DNA of 64,000 nucleotides from Streptomyces pseudovenezuelae (GTDB lineage: Bacteria; Actinomycetota; Actinomycetes; Streptomycetales; Streptomycetaceae): contig NZ_JARXVH010000005.1 in NCBI RefSeq assembly GCF_029892565.1, forward strand, positions 620,001 through 684,000, given 5' to 3'. The notes under the pieces were generated by a model. The model worked only from the letters and a program-made list of their open reading frames with translations. It made no database searches and had not been told where the DNA came from. Of this stretch, positions 52,664 through 60,819 are shown piece by piece. Numbering within the stretch: the first letter of the stretch is position 1; each line of letters starts with the position of its first letter. The position numbers and the translations under genes were made by a program.

Positions 52664-53797
52664 ATGAAGATCGCATTGCTCAGCTACTCCACCAAGCCCC
52701 GCGGCGGGGTCGTGCACACCCTCGCCCTCGCGGAGGCGCTGGCGGCGCTGGGCGAGGACGTCACGGTGTGGACGCTGGGGCGGGGTGGGGATCAGGGCTT
52801 CTTCCGGCCGGTGGACGCGCGGGTGCGGCTGCGGATCGTGCCGTTCCCGGACGGTCCCGCCGGTGAGCCGACGGGCGCGCGCATCCTGCGCTCCATCGCC
52901 ACCCTCCGCGCGGCCTTCGACCCCGCCCCCTACGACGTCGTGCACGCCCAGGACTGCATCAGCGCCAACGCGGTGCACGGCCGCTGCGTCCGCACGGTCC
53001 ACCACATCGACCACTTCACGACCCCCGAACTGGCCGCCTGCCACGAACGCGCGATCGTCGAACCGCACGCCCACATCTGCGTCTCGGCGTCCGTCGCGGC
53101 CGAACTCTCCGCCGGCTGGGGCATCGGGGCGACGGTCATCCCCAACGGCGTCGCGTACGACCGTTTCGCCACCGCGGCCCGGGACGTGGAAGGCACGGCC
53201 AACTGGCGCCGACGCCTGGGCCGTTACGTCCTCACGGTCGGCGGCATCGAGCCCCGCAAGGGCTCCCTCGACCTGCTGGAGGCGTACGCGCTGCTGCGCG
53301 CCCGGCATCCCGACGTACGCCTCGTGATCGCGGGCGGCGAGACCCTCTTCGACTACCGCGACTACCGGGCGCGCTGGGAGACGCGGGCGGCCGAACTCGG
53401 CGTGGAACCGGTGGTGTTGGGCCCGGTTCCGGACCCTGACCTCCCCACTCTCGTAGCAGCCGCCGACGCCTTCGCCTTCCCGTCCCTCAAGGAGGGCTTC
53501 GGGCTCGCGGCGATGGAGGCGCTGGCGGCGGGCGTACCGCTGGTGGTCCGCGATCTGCCGGTGCTGCGGGAGGTGTTCGACGGGGCGGCCCGATTCGCCG
53601 GTACGGCAGGGGAGTTGGCGGAGGAGCTGGGGCGGGCGCTGACGGACGCGGAGGGGGCGGCGCGGCGGGAGTCCGGGCGGAGGCTGGCCGCGCGGCACAC
53701 GTGGGAGGCGGCTGCTCGGGGTCACGTCGACTTCTATCGGGCCGAGGAGGAGCGGCGCCCGGAGGAGAAGTGGCGCTGGAAGGAGGAGACGCACTAG
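52664..53797 (+). CDS. MSMEG_0565-family glycosyltransferase (GT4)
   Basis: The 377-residue GT-B enzyme has an N-terminal acceptor domain (MKIALLSYSTKPRGGVVHTL, YDVVHAQDCISANAV, TVHHIDHFTTPELAAC) and a C-terminal nucleotide-sugar domain (YVLTVGGIEPRKGSLDLLEA, FAFPSLKEGFGLAAMEALAAG with the E-x7-E motif). It is the usual last gene of Nit1C operons, implying that a sugar is attached to the pathway's product. It begins 25 bp after the pseudonitrilase. The C-terminus is Glu/Arg/Lys-rich. Donor and acceptor are unknown. Confidence 0.88.
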   Translation: MKIALLSYSTKPRGGVVHTLALAEALAALGEDVTVWTLGRGGDQGFFRPVDARVRLRIVPFPDGPAGEPTGARILRSIATLRAAFDPAPYDVVHAQDCISANAVHGRCVRTVHHIDHFTTPELAACHERAIVEPHAHICVSASVAAELSAGWGIGATVIPNGVAYDRFATAARDVEGTANWRRRLGRYVLTVGGIEPRKGSLDLLEAYALLRARHPDVRLVIAGGETLFDYRDYRARWETRAAELGVEPVVLGPVPDPDLPTLVAAADAFAFPSLKEGFGLAAMEALAAGVPLVVRDLPVLREVFDGAARFAGTAGELAEELGRALTDAEGAARRESGRRLAARHTWEAAARGHVDFYRAEEERRPEEKWRWKEETH

Positions 53798-53880
53798 TAC
53801 GGCGGTACTAATCACCGGCCGCCGATTCGGTCCCGCAGGGGGCAGGAAGCGCGCAAAACGGCTCCTAGCTTGAGATCAAG
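53795..53880. promoter_or_regulatory. Inverted repeats between the Nit1C-like operon and the MMPL gene
   Basis: TAGTAC-GGCG-GTACTA (53795-53810) begins on the glycosyltransferase stop codon, and CTTGA-GA-TCAAG (53869-53880) lies 55 bp before the MMPL start, overlapping a possible -10 TAGCTT. The second may be the MMPL operon operator; no binding protein is identified. Confidence 0.35.
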
Positions 53881-53934
53881 GGTCGATCAGGCCCCGCTCA
53901 CGCAATTGATCTCTTCTCCTGGTGGGAGTAACCC

Positions 53935-56283
53935 GTGGCCACCTTCCTGTACCGACTGGGACGGCTCGCCTTCCGGCGGCGACGCGTCGTCCTGATGTTG
54001 TGGATCGCCGTCCTGGCCGCCGTGGGCATCGGAGCCATGAGTTCCACCGGCTCGACCACCGACAGCTTCACGGTGCCCGGTACCCAGTCCCAGCAGGCCA
54101 TCGACCTGCTGGAGAAGGAGTTCCCGCAGGCCTCCGCCTCGGGCGCGAGCGCCCGGGTCGTCTTCGAGGCCCCCGCCGGACAGAAGCTCACCTCCACCGC
54201 CAACAAGGCGGAAATCACCTCGCTGCTGGCCGAGTTGAGGACGGGCTCGCAGGTGGCGAACGTCTCCGACCCGTTCACCGGCGGGCTGGTCAGCGAGTCC
54301 GGCTCCATCGCCTACACGCAGGTGACCTACAAGGTCGCCAAGTCCGACATCGGCGCCCCCGCGCACGACGCCCTGAAGAAGGTCGCCGCCGAGGGCGAGA
54401 AGGCCGGGCTGACGGTCAGCATGGGCGGTGACGCCGTACAGGACGAGGCCGGCAGCAAGGCGACCGAGCTGATCGGGCTCGCGGTCGCCGCGGTCGCCCT
54501 GGTGATCACCTTCGGCTCTCTGATCGCGGCGGGACTCCCGCTGCTGACCGCGGTCCTCGGCGTGGGCGTGGCCGTCATGTCGATCACCATCGCCACCGCG
54601 TTCGTGGACATGTCCTCGGCCTCCTCGACCCTGGCCCTGATGCTGGGCCTGGCGGTGGCCATCGACTACGCGCTGTTCATCGTCTCCCGCTACCGCAACG
54701 AGATCCGCGAGGGCCACGAACCGGAGGAGGCCGCCGGACGTGCCCTGGGCACCGCCGGTTCCGCCGTCGTCTTCGCCGGCCTCACCGTCATGATCGCGCT
54801 GGCGGGCCTGAGCGTCATCGGCGTCAGGATGCTGACGTCGATGGGCCTGGCCTCGGCGTTCGCCGTCGCCGTCGCCGTCCTCATCGCGCTGACCCTGCTG
54901 CCCGCGGTGCTGGGCTTCACCGGCCGGCGGATCATGAAGGCCCCGCTCCTCACCCGCCGTATGCACGCACTGGAGGAGCGCGGCGAGGGCGAGGCCATGG
55001 GCGTGCGCTGGGCGAGGTTCGTCACCCGCAACCCGGTCAAGGTCCTCGCCGTCTCCGTGCTCGGCCTGGGTCTGCTGGCCATCCCGGTCACCTCGCTGCG
55101 CCTGGCCCTGCCCGACGACTCCGTACAGACCCCGGGCAGCACCCAGCGCATCGCCTACGACACCCTCAGCAAGGGCTTCGGGCCGGGCTTCAACGGACCG
55201 CTGACCGTGGTCGTCGACGCCCACGACAGCAAGGACGCGAAGTCCGCCGCCGCGGACGCGGTCGCGCGGATCAAGACGCTGCCCGACGTCGCGGTGGTGC
55301 GCGACGCCGTGTTCAACCAGTCCGGCGACGTGGCCCTGATCAGCGCCGTACCGAAGAGCGCGCCGAGCAGCCAGGCCACCAAGGACCTGGTCACCGACAT
55401 CCGCGACCAGAACGGCAGGCTGCACCAGGACACGGGCGCCGACCTGATGGTCACCGGCACCACGGCCCTCAACATCGACGTCTCCAGCAAGCTCTCCCAG
55501 GCCCTCATCCCCTACCTCGGGATCGTGGTCGGTCTGGCGCTGATCCTGCTCCTGCTGGTCTTCCGGTCGATCCTGGTCCCGCTCAAGGCGGCCCTCGGCT
55601 TCCTGCTCAGCGTGGGTGCCACCCTCGGCGTCGTGGTCGCCGTCTTCCAGTGGGGCTGGCTCAAGGACGTCATCGGCGTCGAGGAGACCGCGCCCATCGT
55701 GAGCGTCCTGCCCATCCTGCTGATCGGCGTGGTCTTCGGACTCGCCATGGACTACGAGGTCTTCCTGGTCACCCGGATGCGCGAGGAGTACGTCCACGGG
55801 GCCGAACCCACCCACGCCGTGGTCCAGGGTTTCCGGCACAGCGCGCGGGTCGTCACCGCGGCGGCGGTCATCATGATCTCCGTGTTCGCCGGCTTCCTCC
55901 TGGACGACGTGGCGCTCATCAAGTCCATCGGCCTCGGCCTCGCAGCCGCCGTGTTCTTCGACGCCTTCGTGGTCCGCATGACCATCGTCCCGGCCGTGAT
56001 GGCGCTGCTGGGCCACCGCGCCTGGGCGCTGCCCGGGTGGCTCGACCGGATCATGCCGAACGTGGACGTCGAGGGCGAGAACCTGCGCCGCGCCCTGGCC
56101 GCGGAGCGGGCAGGCGCCGACCAGGCTGGGGCCCCGGTCCACGCCGACGCCGGCACCTCGGTACCCCCGAGTGCGGACCCCGTGCTCGTCGGCGGGGGCG
56201 GCGACGGCGCGTCCGCCGACACGACCGAACCGAAGAGCTCGGCGTTGAGGGAACTGGGGAAGAGACTGACCCGCAAGAACTGA
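53935..56283 (+). CDS. MMPL-family RND transporter
   Basis: MMPL proteins use the proton gradient to move lipids or drugs across the membrane. The 782-residue protein shows two repeats of one helix, a large external loop and five helices; the paired cores contain IDYALFIVSRYRNEIREG and MDYEVFLVTRMREEYVHG, the Asp-Tyr proton-relay motif of the family. The C-terminal ~65 residues are hydrophilic. The start is GTG, preceded by GGTGGGAG. It is followed by a two-component system after 68 bp. In actinobacteria such pairs often export envelope lipids or antimicrobials. Confidence 0.9.
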   Translation: MATFLYRLGRLAFRRRRVVLMLWIAVLAAVGIGAMSSTGSTTDSFTVPGTQSQQAIDLLEKEFPQASASGASARVVFEAPAGQKLTSTANKAEITSLLAELRTGSQVANVSDPFTGGLVSESGSIAYTQVTYKVAKSDIGAPAHDALKKVAAEGEKAGLTVSMGGDAVQDEAGSKATELIGLAVAAVALVITFGSLIAAGLPLLTAVLGVGVAVMSITIATAFVDMSSASSTLALMLGLAVAIDYALFIVSRYRNEIREGHEPEEAAGRALGTAGSAVVFAGLTVMIALAGLSVIGVRMLTSMGLASAFAVAVAVLIALTLLPAVLGFTGRRIMKAPLLTRRMHALEERGEGEAMGVRWARFVTRNPVKVLAVSVLGLGLLAIPVTSLRLALPDDSVQTPGSTQRIAYDTLSKGFGPGFNGPLTVVVDAHDSKDAKSAAADAVARIKTLPDVAVVRDAVFNQSGDVALISAVPKSAPSSQATKDLVTDIRDQNGRLHQDTGADLMVTGTTALNIDVSSKLSQALIPYLGIVVGLALILLLLVFRSILVPLKAALGFLLSVGATLGVVVAVFQWGWLKDVIGVEETAPIVSVLPILLIGVVFGLAMDYEVFLVTRMREEYVHGAEPTHAVVQGFRHSARVVTAAAVIMISVFAGFLLDDVALIKSIGLGLAAAVFFDAFVVRMTIVPAVMALLGHRAWALPGWLDRIMPNVDVEGENLRRALAAERAGADQAGAPVHADAGTSVPPSADPVLVGGGGDGASADTTEPKSSALRELGKRLTRKN

Positions 56284-56351
56284 CGCAACCCCGCCCGCCG
56301 GTTCCCTCCCCCCGGAACCGGTGGGCGGTCCCGACCCGCGAAGGACGCCCT

Positions 56352-57689
56352 GTGACCGCACGCTCCCCCAGGCGCTCGACCTCGCGCGAGCAGGCGGCAA
56401 CCTCATCGGGTTACCGCCGTCCGGGCGACGAGCGGATTCTGGAGAGGCTGACCACCGACGCCGACCAGCGCGTGCTCACCTCGCTCATCCTCCGGCTCGC
56501 CGCGTGGCGACGGGCCGACACGGCGCACCCCCAGATCCGGCGCTGGGCGGTACCGGCCCTGTGCGCCTGGCTCGGCACCCTCTCCCTGCTCAACCCCGCC
56601 AACGGTGACGCCCTGCCCCAGCTGGCCCTCCTCCTCGCCTTCTCCGTCCCGCTCCTGTGGCGGGAACGCCGGCCCCTGCTGGTGTTCACCCTCGTCACCG
56701 CTGCCGCGGTGACGGCACTCCCCCTGGGCGTGGCCTCCGGCGCCGACACGGCACGCTTCGTGGCCCTGTACCACGTCGGTCGCCTCTGCACCCCTCGCCA
56801 GATGGTCCTGGCCCTCACCGTCACCGTTGCGGTGCTGGGGTGGTGGACCGCCATCATCTGGCGGAGCGAGCAGATGGACCAGGCCACACGGCCGGCCTCG
56901 GTCACCATCATGTCCGTGATCACCTTGGTTGCCGTCGCCGCGCTGGGGCTGCTCAGCAGACTGGTCAACGCCTATATCGACGCCCTGCGCCACGAACGCG
57001 ACCAGCAGGCCGACCTCGCCACCGCACGCGAACGCGCCCGCGTCTCCCGGGAGATGCACGACATCCTCGGCCACACCCTCGCCGTCATCGTCGGCCTGGC
57101 CGACGGCGCCGCCGCACTCGCCGCGACCAAGCCCGAGCGCGGCGCCCAGACCCTGCGCCTCATCGGCGAGAGCGGCCGGGACGCCCTGGCGGAACTGCGT
57201 CGGCTCCTCGCGGTCATCGGCGACGAGGACGACCGGCCGGGCGACTCCCAACTCGCCCCGCAGCCACGCCTGACCGACCTCGACGACCTGCTCGACCGGG
57301 TCCGCGCCGCCGGTCCCACCGTCATCCTCGACACCCGCGGCGACCTCACCGGCCTGGCCCCGGGCCTCCAGCTCTCCGTCTACCGCATCGTCCAGGAGGC
57401 CCTGACCAACACCGTCAAGTACGCCGCCTCCGACACCTCGGTCCACGTGACCCTGACCGCCGCCCCGGACGCCGTCCACGTAACGGTCGAGGACACCGGC
57501 CCCGCCCGCACGCCCTCAACAGGCCGTCCCAGCAAGCGAATCGGCCGTGGCCTGGTCGGCATACGGGAACGTGCCGCCCTCTACGGCGGCAATGTCACCG
57601 CAGGCCCCAACACCGACGGCGGCTGGACCGTCCAAGCGCTCCTCGTCCCCACTCCACAGCCCAACTCCCCGGAGAAGCACCCCTCATGA
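56352..57689 (+). CDS. NarL-type sensor histidine kinase
   Basis: The 445-residue protein has about four to five membrane helices (residues ~60-205) with short loops and no large sensor domain. The HisKA_3 dimerisation helix carries the phosphoacceptor His236 in SREMHDILGH, and the HATPase_c domain has VQEALTNTVKYAA (N box) and RGLVGIRERAALYGG (G box). It probably senses membrane stress and passes phosphate to the next gene. The GTG at 56352 has AAGGA seven bases upstream; the longer frame overlaps the MMPL gene. Stop and next start overlap (ATGA). Confidence 0.9.
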   Translation: MTARSPRRSTSREQAATSSGYRRPGDERILERLTTDADQRVLTSLILRLAAWRRADTAHPQIRRWAVPALCAWLGTLSLLNPANGDALPQLALLLAFSVPLLWRERRPLLVFTLVTAAAVTALPLGVASGADTARFVALYHVGRLCTPRQMVLALTVTVAVLGWWTAIIWRSEQMDQATRPASVTIMSVITLVAVAALGLLSRLVNAYIDALRHERDQQADLATARERARVSREMHDILGHTLAVIVGLADGAAALAATKPERGAQTLRLIGESGRDALAELRRLLAVIGDEDDRPGDSQLAPQPRLTDLDDLLDRVRAAGPTVILDTRGDLTGLAPGLQLSVYRIVQEALTNTVKYAASDTSVHVTLTAAPDAVHVTVEDTGPARTPSTGRPSKRIGRGLVGIRERAALYGGNVTAGPNTDGGWTVQALLVPTPQPNSPEKHPS

Positions 57690-58342
57690 CCACCGTGCTC
57701 ATCGTCGACGACCAGGCCCTGCAACGCATGGGCTTCAGCATGCTCCTGGAGGCCCACTCCGACATGAACGTCGTCGGCGAGGCCGCCAACGGCAGCGAGG
57801 CGGTCCGCATGACCGCCGAACTCCGCCCCGACGTCGTCCTGATGGACGTCCGCATGCCCGGCATGGACGGCATCGAGGCCACCCGCCGCATCGTCGAGTC
57901 CGGCGGCCGCTCCCGCATCCTGGTGCTGACCACCTTCGACCTCGACGAGCACGCCTACGACGCCCTGCGGGCCGGCGCCAGCGGCTTCCTCCTCAAGGAC
58001 GCCCAGCCCGACGAACTCGTCGCCGGCGTAAGGGCGGTGGCGGCGGGCGACGCCGTCATCTCCCCCGGCCTCACCCGCAAACTGATCGACGCCTTCAGCG
58101 ACCGCCTCCCCGGCCACAGCCCCCGCCAACAACGCCGCCTCGACGACCTCACCGGCCGCGAACGCGAAGTCCTCACCGCGATGGCCTCCGGCTGGACCAA
58201 CCAGGAAATCGCCGACCGCCTCCACCTCGCCGAATCCACGGTCAAGTCCCACATCGGCCGCATCCTCACGAAGATCGACGCGCGGGATCGGGTGCAGGCG
58301 GTGATCTTCGCGTACGACACGGGGTTGGTGCGGCCGGCTTGA
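57686..58342 (+). CDS. NarL/LuxR-type response regulator
   Basis: The 218-residue partner of the preceding kinase has a receiver domain with phosphoacceptor Asp54 in VLMDVRMPGMDG, the Thr of VLTTFD and Lys of FLLKDAQP, then a LuxR helix-turn-helix (about 148-205; LTGREREVLTAMASGWTNQE, LHLAESTVKSHIGRIL). It probably controls the MMPL gene upstream; the short inverted repeat before that gene is a candidate site. It is the last gene of the operon. Confidence 0.92.
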   Translation: MTTVLIVDDQALQRMGFSMLLEAHSDMNVVGEAANGSEAVRMTAELRPDVVLMDVRMPGMDGIEATRRIVESGGRSRILVLTTFDLDEHAYDALRAGASGFLLKDAQPDELVAGVRAVAAGDAVISPGLTRKLIDAFSDRLPGHSPRQQRRLDDLTGREREVLTAMASGWTNQEIADRLHLAESTVKSHIGRILTKIDARDRVQAVIFAYDTGLVRPA

Positions 58343-58381
58343 GGGAGCCACCTTCTCAGGTTCTTTGGGTTCTTGGGTCCG

Positions 58382-60232
58382 TCAACTCCGCCCGGGGTCG
58401 TCCAACAGCGCCCGGCACTGCCCGCCGAACCACGTCATGCCGTACGCCTCCGCCCCGCGCAGCGCCTCCCGGAGGAGTCGGTCCGAGTGTTGCTCGCTCC
58501 CGGGGCCTGCGGCCCGGCGCAGCGCGCGGGCGCGGGCCAGGCGGAGGCGGGCGAGTTCCGGTTGGGAGGAGCGGGCCGGGATCTCCGCCTGCCGGAAGTG
58601 GTCGAGGGCGGTCTCCGGCTCCCCCGCGGCCAGGGCCAGCAGCCCGCAGGCCCGGGCGGTCGGGCCGAGCAGGACGGTGGGCCAGCCGGCCAGGGCGATC
58701 TGCTCGCCGTCGTGCGGTGCGAGGTGTGCGCGGAGCGCGGGTACGACCTGCGCCAACTCGCCCTCGAACCCGCCTTGGAGATCGAGCGCCGCACAGACCT
58801 CCGCCAGGATGACGAGCGTGGACACCGTCCAGCCCGACGGCGGGAACAGGTCGGCCTCGGCGGCGCAGCCGAGGAACAGGTCCGCCCCTTCGGCGTACTG
58901 ACCGGTCTCGCACAGGGCGAGGGCCAGACCGGCCCGCCAGATCGGGAAGTAGGCGTGCCGCTCGACGTCCCCGGCCAGGTCGGAGGTGAACAGCTCGACC
59001 AGTCGGCCCTGTTGGCGCAGCAGCCAGTAGGCCTGGCCGAGGCGGGTCTGGCGCAGGTTGTCGGCGGGTGCGGCGAAGTCGGCGCTGAGCAGTTCGACGA
59101 ATTCCAGGGACTCGCGGAAGATCCAGTCCGCGGCGGCGTCGAACCGGCCGTGCCACAGGTCGAGCAGGGCGTCGAGGGTGCGCTGTTGCCAGACGACGAG
59201 GGTGCTGTGGGTGTCCGCGGCGTGCTTGCGGTACTGGTTCGCCGTGGCGAGGGCGCTGAAGATCTTGCCGTTGCGCAACTGGTCGATGGCGAGGGCCATG
59301 AGCGCCTCGCCGCGGAAGTAGGGCGAGTCGTGCCGAGCCGCGGCGTCGCGCAACTGCTCGGAGAGCGTCAGCGCTTCGGGGGCGGGCATGAAGTCGTAGC
59401 GTGCCCAACGGCACTCGATGAGAACTTCGCAGTGCACCTCGTAAGCACGGTCGCCATCACCACTACCGCTGCTGCTACCGCCACCGCCACCGTCGCCGGG
59501 TAATTGGCGCGACGCGTCCCCACCGAGCAAGGTGGGTAATCGCCGCAGCGTGTCCTCGGCGAGCCGCGCTCCCTCGCCGGGCCCCGCCAGCCCCGCCGCG
59601 GTGTCCTGACTGACCGCCATGGACATCTTCTTGGCAAGATGGGCCTGCAGCCGCAGCCTCAACCCGGCTGCCTCGATGCTCTCGTCGCCCTGCAACGCGG
59701 CCAGACAGCCCTTGATCGACTGCAGCAGCTCACGGTCGACCTGGCCTGGATCGGACCAGCGCCGAGCCATCCTGATCACGGCCTCGCCCTGCGCCCGCGG
59801 ATCGCCGGCGGCGGCGCGGTACGCGGCTGTGTAGTGCCGGTCCGCCTCCCGCATCTCGCCCGCGGCATGGCTCAGGTCACCGCGCCGCAACAGCCTCCGG
59901 AACTCGGCGCGCTCCTGTGCGCGAGCCGAACGGGCATCTTTTCCGGACGACTTGACCAGGCCGATCGTCCGCTCGTCGGGAGGCTTCCGGACAGCCTTCA
60001 ATACGGTTTCGGAGCCCGCCGGCGGCACCAGGCCGACCAACGCCCCCTTGGCGCCCAGTACTTCGTCGCACAGCTGGGCCAACTCCGGTGACGCTCTACG
60101 GCGTCCGTTCTCGACGCGGCTCAGGAAGCTGCGGCTGCAGTACACCTTGCCGGCCAACTCGCTCAGCGACAGGCCGGCCGCGATGCGGCGCCGTCGTAAG
60201 TCGGCACCGAATCCGTCGTGCTCGATGATCAT
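58382..60232 (-). CDS. XRE-type HTH regulator with long TPR-like C-terminus
   Basis: From the ATG at 60232 the 616-residue protein starts with an XRE helix-turn-helix (about 5-65; LRRRRIAAGLSLSELAGKVY, CSRSFLSRVENGRRRASPEL), followed by a linker and a long helical domain of TPR character (about 110-610). A Gly/Ser-rich insert (GGGGGSSSGSGDGD) divides it. Streptomycete proteins of this layout are regulators of unknown signal, sometimes peptide-responsive. The frame is open upstream to 60406, but the HTH starts only here. It is divergent from the YoeB-like gene and close to the Wadjet genes; whether it controls them is unknown. Confidence 0.8.
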   Translation of the reverse strand: MIIEHDGFGADLRRRRIAAGLSLSELAGKVYCSRSFLSRVENGRRRASPELAQLCDEVLGAKGALVGLVPPAGSETVLKAVRKPPDERTIGLVKSSGKDARSARAQERAEFRRLLRRGDLSHAAGEMREADRHYTAAYRAAAGDPRAQGEAVIRMARRWSDPGQVDRELLQSIKGCLAALQGDESIEAAGLRLRLQAHLAKKMSMAVSQDTAAGLAGPGEGARLAEDTLRRLPTLLGGDASRQLPGDGGGGGSSSGSGDGDRAYEVHCEVLIECRWARYDFMPAPEALTLSEQLRDAAARHDSPYFRGEALMALAIDQLRNGKIFSALATANQYRKHAADTHSTLVVWQQRTLDALLDLWHGRFDAAADWIFRESLEFVELLSADFAAPADNLRQTRLGQAYWLLRQQGRLVELFTSDLAGDVERHAYFPIWRAGLALALCETGQYAEGADLFLGCAAEADLFPPSGWTVSTLVILAEVCAALDLQGGFEGELAQVVPALRAHLAPHDGEQIALAGWPTVLLGPTARACGLLALAAGEPETALDHFRQAEIPARSSQPELARLRLARARALRRAAGPGSEQHSDRLLREALRGAEAYGMTWFGGQCRALLDDPGRS

Positions 60233-60461
60233 CCCCCCAACAGCCCATCGTCCGAACCGTGTTGCCAAAAACACCCTGGCAACAGCCGACCACTCGCGAC
60301 CGGCGAGGTTTCGGACGAATCTGTCCATGCCGGAGCCTACCGGCCACGAGGGCACGTCGACCGGCGATTCAGGGGCGCCGGTCGACGACTTCGGACGAAC
60401 CGGCATTGCGCCGTGCCGGAGAGTCCCGGCGAGATGGGGGGCGGTCCGGGGCGCGCGGGGG

Positions 60462-60755
60462 GTGCGCTCCGGACCGAAGAACTACGCGGTCGACGACTTC
60501 CAGCACTGGCTCGGGACCGACCGCAAGATGGTGCGCCCTATCGTTCGTCCCATCGGCGAGATTCAACGCGATCCTTTCAACGGCATCGGCAAACCCGAAC
60601 CGCTCAAGGGGGACCTGTCCGGCTACTGGTTGCGCTGCATCGACGAAGAACACCGCCTCGTCTACCGAGCCGATGACAAGCAGGTCAAGATCCTCAAGGC
60701 TCGGCCCACGAAGTACGGCCGACTGCGCGGGCGGCGAGAGCCCGCCCCGGCGTGA
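60462..60755 (+). CDS. Orphan YoeB/Txe-like toxin, catalytic His missing
   Basis: YoeB toxins are ribosome-dependent mRNA endonucleases. From the GTG at 60462 the 97-residue product keeps the core VDDFQHWLGTDRKMV, GIGKPEPLKGDLSGYWLR and IDEEHRLVYRADDK, with Glu46 and Arg65 at exactly the positions of the E. coli catalytic residues. The normal end A-C-R-Y-H-Y is replaced by LKARPTKYGRLRG, so the third catalytic residue His83 is Thr. No YefM-type antitoxin gene is found upstream or downstream. It is either an inactivated relic or a changed activity. Start uncertain; no ribosome site is clear. Confidence 0.7.
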   Translation: MRSGPKNYAVDDFQHWLGTDRKMVRPIVRPIGEIQRDPFNGIGKPEPLKGDLSGYWLRCIDEEHRLVYRADDKQVKILKARPTKYGRLRGRREPAPA

Positions 60756-60819
60756 CCCTGCGCGAGGATCAGGCCACGATTGCCACAGCGGGGTGTCCGT
60801 CGGGGAGAATGCCTGAACG

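Noticed and set aside
59455..59505. Run of GCC/ACC triplets resembling a microsatellite
   Set aside because: It encodes the Gly/Ser linker of the HTH regulator, and the triplets are imperfect.
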